From contig NC_135794.1 of NCBI RefSeq assembly GCF_051106095.1, forward strand, positions 24,492,747 through 24,556,746: 64,000 nucleotides of DNA, in the 5' to 3' direction. Numbering within the stretch: position 1 is the stretch's first letter; the number at the start of each line of letters is the position of its first letter. A model generated the notes under the pieces. That model worked only from the letters and a program-made list of their open reading frames with translations. It was not told where the DNA came from and ran no database searches. Position numbers and translations under genes: made by a program. This document shows, in pieces, positions 45,937-56,900 of the stretch. Source of the stretch: Pogona vitticeps. Taxonomy: Eukaryota > Chordata > Lepidosauria > Squamata > Agamidae.

Positions 45937-48900
45937 ATGCAATCCTGTCTCTCTTGGTTTAGAAGCAAATCCCTATGACTTCAGGATGGAGGTTTGATGT
46001 CCCAAGGATTTTTTTCTTTTTCTTTTGGAAGATGGAATGGTTGAGTTCATTGTGACAAACACACATTTGTCGCTTGCCTGGATTTCATTCTTTATCTCTG
46101 TTTGGATTGACTGGAAAAGGGTAACTTCCTGTATTAGCTTCTGGAAAGTCTTGTGCTTCATTTCTGAACCATGGCATGCGCTTAGGAGTGGCTTTGGTCC
46201 CGTGGAAGTGGCATATGTGTAGTTGGTCCACAAGTGGCTGCATCAAGTCTTTTTTCCTTTGGCAGCTGCTTCACAGGAGGAGTGCTCCATGTGCTGGGTG
46301 AGCAAACTCGAAAGTAAGGACCATGAGCTCCTCCCATCATTTTTTTTGGGGTGGGTGGGAGAGTCAGTGTCCATAGTGCTCGTCATACTGTAAGTCTCTA
46401 GGTGTGGATAGTTGTCATTTTGTGAGATGTGTAGTGCGCGTCTGTTTTGTAGTGCTAACCGCAGTTGTTTGAATGTGCTATTTATCTCCCTTATTAGCTC
46501 AAAGGAAAAAATGTGGAGGTTCCGTCTGATGCGGTCCAGTCCGGCACCTCTGAAGAAATCTTAAGGCTCAAGAAGGAAAATGAGACTTTGCAGCAAGACG
46601 TTAAGGTAAGCTTGCAACCTCTCTGCTTTCTTTCCATCCAAGGCTGAGGATGCTACCGCTCAATGTGGAGCCCACTGAGAAATGGCGTTGCTCTGTAGAA
46701 TTTAGGAAGGAGTGGGGAAGAAAAGGTGGGAATCCTGGTCCTGTGATCTCGTTCCATGGTACGTGGCATCCCAGACATGATGACCAGCTGCCAGGGCAGC
46801 ATTTGGGGTGCGGTGTGTCACAATAGATGGTGTGAGAGAAGAGGATGTGAGGTAGTGTTTAAAGAGGCAGAAGCCTTACACATTCTGAATTCTTGCAAGT
46901 GAGACTGCGTGTCGGCATTTGTACAACGGCAGGTCTGAAGATGACTTTTCTTCCGGTGCAACGCCGTACGTTTGCTCCAGAGCAATCTGGCCATAGTTCT
47001 ACCTAAGGAAACTTATCCTTGCATGGAACGAAACTTGCCGCTAGTCTCTCCAGACGAGATCAAGCATCACCCAAAGCAAGGCAGCAGTTCACAAGAAAAA
47101 AAAACCTCTGGGAAAACGGTGTCTAGTTACATAAATGTTTTTAAAATTGAATGTCCTCGGTGCCTACCTTCACAGGGATTATCATTGTCTTGGGCTGTAG
47201 ACTGTCTGTGTGAAAAAAATCTTCAAACTTTGCAAGTAAAATGAATTAAACCTTGTCTTAAAAGGTGCTTCATTCATTCTAACAGAGGAACCATTTCAAT
47301 GGAAGGGTTTTATCAAAATGTCCATTTTTTTTTTCTTATTGGAAAAGTTGGGGAGCTGCTGGGACTGAGGAAATGAGAGCGTTCTGACTTTTTCCCCACT
47401 GGCTCTTCCTAGACATTCCCACCTCTAGCCATTTCTGATGGTGTTGCCCATGATATGTAGGGTCACCTTAAAGGTAGAGCGGATTAATAGTTTTGACCCT
47501 TATTTTCCCTTTGCTTTTTCTTTGATTAGAGTCACAAAGTGCGTATTCAGGAACTAACAGAAAGCCAGGAACAACTGAAGCATGCAAACCAAGAGCTGTG
47601 TAGCCAAATGAGGCAGATGGTGCAGGACTCTGACCGGGATAAGCAAGAAGCTCTCGACAGGTGACTTGGGAGGAAGGGAAGCTGAACATTCAGTTGACTT
47701 TCCCATTCCTGTCAGTTCCCTCGCTGGTTGGGTGGGCATGATGGCAACAGAGGTATCCTCCCCCCACTGCCCACCACCCCAGTGGCACTCTGGTTTCTTC
47801 GGAGGGGATGGTCCTGTCCTCCTGCGTTTGCACTCTGGCTGTTGAGTCCTCTGTGCCTGCCCCTGTTGAAAGGTTTCTTTGCTGCAAGAGAAAAATGGCT
47901 CTCTTGTCAAATGTTCGTGGATTGTCGGCCAGTCTGTTCCCCTTTCTTGGAGGGGAACAACAGATATGGAAGACATAGAACAAGACTCGGACCATACGTT
48001 TTCTGAATAGTTTTTACCCCAGAGCTATAGTTGCACTTAATAATGAGCTTAAAGAACACCAGTAGTGAATAGTTGGACAGTGTTACTTAGCCTGAGGTGT
48101 AGATGCTTGTATTCTTAGTTGGGATTTATTGGGTGGGGAGTGTTTAGGGATTTTTTATGTGTGTGCATGTGGGTCTGGTCTCTGGGTGTCTGTGTGAATT
48201 TTGTTATATGTGTATACTATGTATATACTTACAATGGCAAAAAATGATTTGATATTTGATGATCTCTGTAGTGTGGATGGGATGTCAGTGGAACACCTCT
48301 CCTTCCCCATCTGTGGGATCAATATCTGCTGATTCACTTACCCGCTGGCTAAGAATACTAAACAACCCCACCCCACCCCAAAATATGTATGTATAGATGT
48401 TTCCAGGGTGTATTTAGAACCAGAACTGGCCACTAGAAGAAGCCAGAGACCACGCAAAGTAAATCATTTGCTCTTTCCGTGTTTTTTGGCATCCGTCGCT
48501 GGGGCTTGGAACGGATCTCCCACGGATACCACTGTCCTACAGTACGAAGGATTTGGTTCCCTTTTGCATGCATACGGAAGACGCCCTGAGCTTTTTTTAT
48601 AAAACGGTGTGTCCCCCTCCCTCCTCCCTTCTGAAGTGAATCTGTTGCACTTGTTTCGCCACCTCCCCCAGGTGTGAAAGAACCTACCACCAACATTACG
48701 AAGAAGTGAAGAAAAAGCTTTGCGGAGAGCTTGCGGAAAGGCATGCGAAAGAAAGAGAGAAAATCATCCGTGCCTACGAAGAGAACATTACCCAGTTAAA
48801 GTACGGCTATTTTTGCCCAGCTGTAGGAAACGTGGAGGGTGGGCGGGTGGTGTTCCTGAAACAGAGGCACCGCTGGTCACGGAGCCACCTTTCCGAAATG

Positions 48901-51900
48901 AACGGCTTCTTGAGCGACACACTTTCTTGTGTTTTTGAGGGCTGACCTCGATGAATTGAACAAAGAGATGCTGACGGTGAAGGAATGTTACATCTCGGTC
49001 TGCAGGGAGAGGGACGAGCAGGAAGCCGGGCTGAAGGCCGCCTGGGAGCAAGAGCAGCGGCTGAAAGAGGAGGAGGTAAGATCCAACCACAGCTATATAA
49101 AACTCTCTCTCTTTTTTTAAAAAAATGTGGTGGGATAAGGGGAGGTCCCGATCAATTCAGTTAGAGAAATTAGGGTGGCTCTCCTCTTTGTTCATAATTT
49201 CATTGAAAAATGTAAGCTTTTGGAGGGAACGACTTCAGTATAACTCCCAACTTTTTTTCCAGCTTTAAAAAAGATTTTATTTTGTTTGCATTTGCTGCTA
49301 TATGCTACTTTTTAAAAAGCACGTCAGACAAAAGTAAACTAGGGAGAAGTCTGACCTTTTCTCTCTTTTTTAAAAGTTTAAGTTGTTTGCTGTACTTGAT
49401 AGTCTTCAGGGTTGGTGCTGGGTCTGCCAGTCTCTCCTTTCTCTGATTTAAATGTTATGGGCAGACAATTGTGACATCATCTATAGCTCCTCCTCACATA
49501 GGCCCTTAGGACAATTTTATATCAGTCTCTATTGAGTGGCCAGTTTTTGGCTTCCTGTTGCTTCTGGTTTCATTCCGGACCAAAATGTTTTAAGTCCCAA
49601 CACCAAGTCTCTCTACATGGGACGAGAAGATGCTCTTCTCCGTCAGAAACAGAAGCGTAAGATACGAGTTTCTTTGTACCTGGTTGCATATTCTGATTTA
49701 TATGGGCGACATTGTTATTTATGCCTTTACTGGGTGCCTTGAAGGTAATAAGAAAAATATAGTTTTGTGCCCTTCATGGTGGATGGACCGCAGAGGAGAT
49801 TAATGGCCAGGCTGAACAAACAGGGGCCGGGTGGGTGACAGAGGTCGAGGAGTCACATGGGATAAAAGCAAGCCAAGGGAGGTTCACCCGCGTGCTCTTC
49901 GTTTTGGTGGTAGGTAAACACTCAGGTTTGCACCAAAGAGGATGAAGGGAGAGGCAGGTCCAGGTGTGTCCTAGGGATTAGGAAATCAGCACTGTGGTGT
50001 TTGGATAAGTTTACTTGGATGAGATGGTGTTCGCTTGGAATCCAGTGTTGGGGTGTTCTTTGGGCATCCTTCCAGGTTGGTGATCCAAGAGAGGCAGAAC
50101 AGGCATCTTGTAACAAAGTAAAAAGAGAGGGGTTACGTTAACGAAACCACCACTGAACTCTGGACATTTCAAAGACTCTTCCCTTTAAAAGGCGCTCTCT
50201 TCCTTGGGCGGTTGTCCTCTGTGGGATTGTATGGTGGTCTCATGACAGAAGGATTGCCCTCGATTGGCAACTAGCAGGGAGGGAAGGCGTCCCAGAAAGA
50301 GGTGTCTGACCTGTAACGCTCTGTTGTCTGCCGGCATCTGAACACTGTCGCAAAAGGGCTGGCTGTTTTGTCCAGCTGTTACTCATCAGTGTTACTCAAT
50401 TTTGCCTAGTTCCAGAAACAGTTCTTGAAGGAAAAGGAAGAGGCTTTGAAGACGCTCAGGACGGAACTGGAGGAAGAGTTCCAGAATTCCATGGTGCTCG
50501 CCAAGAGTCAGTGGCAGGCAGAGAAAGAAGCAGACCTGAAGCAGCACACGGAGAACGAGGTGGCAAAAGTCAATGCCTTTTGGGAGAAGGAACTGAAAGA
50601 GGTAGGCTTTTGCATGGAATGGAATTTTGTTTTGTTTATTAATGCACGTAGGAGGGCTTTGAACACACTGAAGAACTGTGAGTGGCTTCTCATTTAATTT
50701 GGTCTTGAAGGAACTGGCTCCTGATTTTTAAAACTATGTATCTCTTGTAAAACAGATCTTACTTTGTACCTGTTGGTGGTATAAGACTGTTTCAGTACAC
50801 AATTGTGTGTGTGTGTGTTTTTGTGTGCAAAGATCTTGTGCAGTTTTGCTTTAGCACTTGAAGTCAGAGAATATTGTGTTAATTATGTTACTGTGGGAAA
50901 AGAAACGATGGGGAAGAAGGCCACCGTTTCTCCTGCTTTTAAAGGAAAAAAAACAAATTAAATCTGTTGTCATTCTGATGTTCACAGAGAGTCACATAAA
51001 ATCCATCTTTTACATGTGACAGTTTAGTTAATTTAGGAATCCGTATGCGGACGTTTTCTACGGTGCTGGTAAAGATCAAAACCCTCCATTTCCTGCAGAC
51101 CAAGGACCGAGCTGTTCAGGAAGTTGAAAAAGAGTGGCAGAGCCGTCTGGATCAAGCGCTGGATGCTGCAAAGAGAGCGGTTGTGGAACTCAAAGATAGT
51201 GGCAGCCAAACGGAGCCCTTATCCCTCAGAGATGATTTTCTACGCCCGCTGATTGCAGAAGCCGTTGAAGAGCAAACGCAGCCGTTTCAGGAGGCCCTGG
51301 CAGAAAAGGAAAAGGCCGTAAGAGAGCTTGAAGCAAAACATCACGAGAGTATTGCAAGCCAGGTAGCAAGCAGATACCTCCTACTTCCTCTTGCCTTGTT
51401 TAATTGGCCTCGAGTATGACCCGTTCAGCCACAAGACAAATCTAAGTTAGTAGGGAAGGCACATTGGCTTGATAAGGGGGCATAATTAGCCACCTTCCAC
51501 TTGAATCGGTGAAACCTAAGGACTAATGAATAAACAAGTCTGAATAGTACAGCTTTTGTAAAAAATCTAGAATGAATCTGAATGTCTGCAGTGACTCAAA
51601 GCTGTAAATATTATTAAATTATCACACAACAGGCCGGCTACTACCTCATTTTTAAGGTCTGATGGGTGCTGTTCTGGGCGGGGCCAGCCTGTTTAAATTT
51701 GACGGATTTCAGTGCGGTTGAAGCCGTGCAAGTTGTACTCGGGCAAAAGTTGTTGCTGAAGGACGTAAATGAAAAGGCCTTCACTTTGTATTCCTTGAAA
51801 CCGGACCGAAACCCGATGCGCATGCCTGTGTTGGTCTAAGCGTGTTGTCCTGTTTTGCCTCCTCTTGCTGCTCGCAGGTGGAATCTTCTCTGACCAAAGC

Positions 51901-53895
51901 TCGCGCCCGGTGGCTGCAGGAATTGACGGAGCTGGAGGAGTTCAAAGCGCACCTGAAGGCAGCCAAGGCGAAATGGGAGGCGGAGGAGTCCAGAACAGGC
52001 ACTGCAAAGCAGGTAGCGGAGCCTTGTCCCATTTCTGACTGGTGGCCAGACTTCAGGGCCAGTTTGAGATGTCGCCAAATTAGGTTCAAATTGGAAATGG
52101 TGCAGAATTAAATCCAAGTGTCTGAACGGTGTGCTGAGCCTCTAAAAACCACCGTTGTTTCCAAGGAGATGGGTATTTAAGTCAGTAATAACATAGTTAT
52201 TTAAGCTATGGCTGTCTTATTCTTTCCTTGTTTAACCTAGCTTGTTTTTAAAACACATCTGGTGTTAGTTCTGTCTGCTTTATTATTTTGGGATGAATTG
52301 ATGCTAGAGCATCACTGAGTACGTTGTAGACAATTGATGCCAAGCAGGGGAACTGATCAGTATCCTGAAGTGGCTTACTTTATTCAGCCACCTCAGGATA
52401 TGGGGAGATTGAAAGAGGGAAGCATGGTTTGGATCACTGCCAGCGATCACGTGGGCTGGAACTGATCCAGACCAGAGTGATCCTACTTGCACCAGAAAAG
52501 TGGGCGCCCCTCAACAGGGGCCACAAAAGCTTTGGGTAGGAACGTTCTGGGGATGGGCTAATGCACTCTATCTAGCAAAGGCGTCGTCTGTTGAGAGCAC
52601 ACCAGCCTGGAATTTTTGCGCTCCAAACAGCGGGCTAAGGAGCCTGTGCAGTTGGCCTCAAGGAGTGGTTTTATTAGTATCGCTTCCCCAGTCAGTTTCC
52701 ATGGCCAAGTCGGGATCTGAACTCAGATCCCCTGAGTCCTAGTCCATCACTTGGCCCACTGCACCACACAAGGTAGCAACCAGCTGAAATTGGAAGAGAT
52801 TGGAAGGGAAGGCCTGCCCAAGAGGGCAGGCTTGTGCAAACCTGGCTGTGCTTCTGATTGCCGAGTTGGCAGGCAGGATGAGGTCTTCCCCAAGCTGTTT
52901 GCCTCCTGCCTCTGGTTAGAACCTCCGGAAGATGATTTTGGAGGCTTGCTTGAGAGGCTGATGTGTCTTCTGTTCTTTAGGTATCGCTGGCTCTTTCTGC
53001 TGCAGAAGAGAAATTGAAGAAGGAGATTGAGAACAGCGAGAAGATTCGAGCAAGGACCAAGGAGCTGGAAGAGAAAACTTTTTCCCTGGAAAGGGAACTG
53101 GAGCTTAAAAAAGAAGAAATCCCTGCCATCGTTAAAGCAGAACTGGCCAAAGCAAGGACCCAGTGGAACAAGGAGAAGCAAGAAGAGATGCTGAGGATAC
53201 AGGAACAAAACGAAAAAGATTACCATTTGTTTCTACACGAGCACAGAAATAAGATCAACGAGGTGCTAACAAAGGCCAAAGAAGAGTTTGCCAAGCAGAA
53301 GGAAGACCTCCTTGAGCAAAAAGAAGCAGAGCTGAAGATGTGTCTGAGTCGAAGGCAACAGGAATGGGCGCTTCAGGAAGCCAAGCGGTTCCACGCCGAA
53401 ATTGGCCAGTACGAGGACAGGATTCTGGCTCAGGTGGCACTCACCTTGGACGACGTGCACAGAGAGTTGGTCAGATTTGCAAGTGACGAGCTAACCTGGC
53501 CCACCGAGTGGAACACCCCGAGTCCTGTTCAAACCAGCCTCCCGTTCAAAGAGAAATTGACGTTTTGTCTGCAGAAAGCTTATAAAAGCACCGTTTATGC
53601 TCTTTTAGAAAAGGCCAAACAAAAGTGGAAGGAGGTAACCCTAATGCAGCTCTAAATAACTGGGGTTTGTTTGTTTGTTTGTTTGTTTGTTGTACCTTTA
53701 AAAACAACAACAAAAATACTGGTTTGTTCTGATTTGTTGCAAAGCAAGTGGAAAAGATGATAGATACAGAGAAATGTTTATCTGCATGTAAAGATGGACA
53801 ATCAAATATGTGTTCAGAAGTGCAGCCTTTTTAAAACTAAATATCCAGTTGAGAAGATACTTAGTTTTAAAATGAGATACTTAGATACTCTCGTC

Positions 53896-53980
<85 letters not shown>

Positions 53981-56900
53981 TTGAAAAGACCCCCCCAGGG
54001 AAGGAAGTACATTTTGGCCACCTTCAGATGCGTTTGCATCCCACATCCACCCACCGTAGGATACAAAATGCTGGGGGTTGGGAGGCTTGTTTGCTTTGTA
54101 ACAGTGGCTCCTTGAGTTTTCCCATGCAAGTGGATTAACTCATGAGCACAGAATTCAAGGTATTGTCCTTAGAAATAATGCTAAATGTGTTTCTGTCACT
54201 TGTAACCTCGGCCTTTTGGTGGGGGGGAAGCACCCAACAGGCCCAGCCTTGTCTGCGTAGGCCTGTCCCAAATGCTTTCCTTATATATGCCAGAAGGTGG
54301 TAGAATGTAGGGGAACATACCGTGTCCTCCACGCCACTTTCTTTATTTTATTCCCTTTATAAACTGTGCCCTTTGCCAGTAGGAGGGGCCATTCCAGCCT
54401 GCGAACTCTCGAGCAGCATCCCTTCCTTTCCTTTCCTTTTCCACAGTTGACTTCTTAAGATCTCTGACAGCCGTCAAGCTGGGTTTTTCCAGATGGGTAG
54501 AAACGAATTGCTTGAGTGCTAAGCGCTCGGTCGCAGAATGCAGTGATTCTTTTGAGTGTGCTTTGGATACACTGTGCCTGCGTCCATAAGTTTTTATCGT
54601 TCATATTACAGTGGACTAAAGTTTTCCCGTCACAGCCGTCAGTGCATCCGAAAGGGACATTTAGTTGGGGAAGGGAGACTTCGATCCGGCAGGCACCCTC
54701 TGATTGGCCTACGACTTGGAGAAACTTCGGGGTCTTCCTCCGACAAGAGGAAATAAGTTCATAAAAAGGGAGGCACCTGTCCTGTGAGGCAATAGAGATC
54801 TGTTTTTGGTTTCTCATCTTCAGATTCACATTCTCCCTTGCAGAAGCATGAAGATCGGGTCTCTCCTTCCAAAACCTGTGAAGACTCCCACATGCGAAGC
54901 GGCGAAGGGGAGACGGGAGACACAGCCAGGCCGCTCCTGTACGACGTCGGGCAGCAAGTAGAGCTGGAACGAAGGCTGAGAAAGCCGCAGCCTTCGCAAG
55001 AGGCCCCGATGGGTTCCGGTAGTTATTTTTTTCCCCCTCCTCCCCTTTTCTTTTTGGACTTTCCTTGTGGTCTAAAGGTCTCTAGTTGGTGTGCTGTAGA
55101 ACGTCGCTTTTCGTAGCCATACCCGATGCTCTGGGCAACAGCACTGCACAAACACTGTGGTGCGATTTGGAGACAGGTGATGGCCTTAGGAGGGTTAACT
55201 CTCCCCATTCATTCAGGTGGAGAAAAGACCGCTAATAGACAGATATTGGGTGCCTGGTGTGACACATGAAAAATTCCAGAAAAAGGCAGTCACTCTTGAC
55301 TTTGGATTGTATCCAAGGATATGTGGCTTCTCCCCCCCCCTTTCCCCCCCTTTTTGCTTTAAAGCAGGGGTCCCCAACCCCCAGTCCGTGGACTGGGCCT
55401 GGTCTGTGGCCTTGCCAGGACCGGGCCGCGGAGACAGATCTCGTGCTTTCTTTTTGTGTTCTTCTTTTCTTAGTCCCTTCCGTGGCCTCGAACGGTTTGT
55501 GCTGGCCGTCTGCAGATTCAAAGTGTAAGACGAGGGACCTGTTGTTCCAGGAAGGTGCGTGCTGCCAACATTGTCACCAGCAGCTTGAAAAAAAGGAAAA
55601 AGAATGCCAGGATTTGAAACGGAAACTGGACAAAGCTTGCCGGCATCTGCAGTCTGCAGTAAAGGAGCAAAAAGCAAAGTCTGAGCAAATTCAAGGTTGG
55701 TGAGCCTCGTTTTCTCATAGTCATGCTGTGAATGGGTTATTGCCCTTCCATTTGGTGGCCAACAAGGTGAAACTTGGCCACAAGGGAGCTTCCCGGACAC
55801 CCCATCCCAAAGCCTCTTCCCCTTGTCAAGTGGTGCATTCAGGAAATTCTTTAGGGCTTTTAAAAGTTAAAGCTGCTGCTTTAGAGAGGTTCCAAAATGC
55901 ACCAGCAGCCAGCGCTCTTGTTTCAAGACTGAGGGGGCACCGTCTGTCCACCTTCTGGGTCCAGTCACTTGCGGCCAAACTTTCCTAATAAAATTAGTGT
56001 CCATGGGTTTGTCCCCAAAACCAAATAAATAAAAATATAAAAATAAATAAATACTAAGTTTTTAAAATGGAATTGCCTATACTTTATTTTTCTGTTGGAT
56101 TTAAAAACATTTTAATAGCAGTAGACAAGAAGCAAGTATCCAGCGTTTTGTGGAACTCTACCCATGGTGGTGTCTACAGATAGTACATGTTTTTTTAAAA
56201 AATTGAATAGGTTCCTTTATAAGCACCCAGTTAAATTAATGCTTTATTATGTTCTTTTCTGTTTAGAAAGTGGAAAAATTGAGGAGAGTTTAACAGAAGA
56301 AAACCCTTCAATTAACAATAAACTGGAAGATTTCAAATCAGCCAGCATTCCCCCAAGGTACCATATGCATTTTTGGTTTAAGTTTAATAAAACAGAATAA
56401 GAACACGGTGGAAGTATGTAATATTATTAACGAGGGGCAGAAAAAGCATAGGGATGAATTTTTGTTCCTCTTGCATAATACTAAAACCAGTGTCATCCAA
56501 TGAACATAAATACAAGAGATAAAATAAGGTGCTTCTAAATGCAGTGGGTTGTTAAACTGTGGAACTCACTGCCACAAGATATACTGACAGCCACCAACTT
56601 GAACAGCTTTTTTTAAAAAAGGAACACAGTCACAGAAGGTAAAATAATTATCAGAGCCTGCAGTTCCAGGAGAGTCATGGATCTGAGCAGAGCTAGACTG
56701 GTCTTTGATCTGAGCGAGCAGGAGCTTTTCCTTTTATGAAGCGGAGAATAAGAGCAAGCTCTTTTGAAACAGTGCGAACTGCACTCCTCTTATGAGTTCT
56801 GTATTTTGTGCTCTATTAGATCATCGTCAGAAGGGTGCATTTCAAAACCATGTGCTTCCTGTGATGCAAAAGCTTTGGAAGAAATGCGTTCTCAGTACAT

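Noticed and set aside
49536-49742. Open frame in CEP152 coding intron 16 considered as an extra exon
   Set aside because: No suitable acceptor and donor pair, no similarity to CEP152, and exons 16 and 17 already join in phase.
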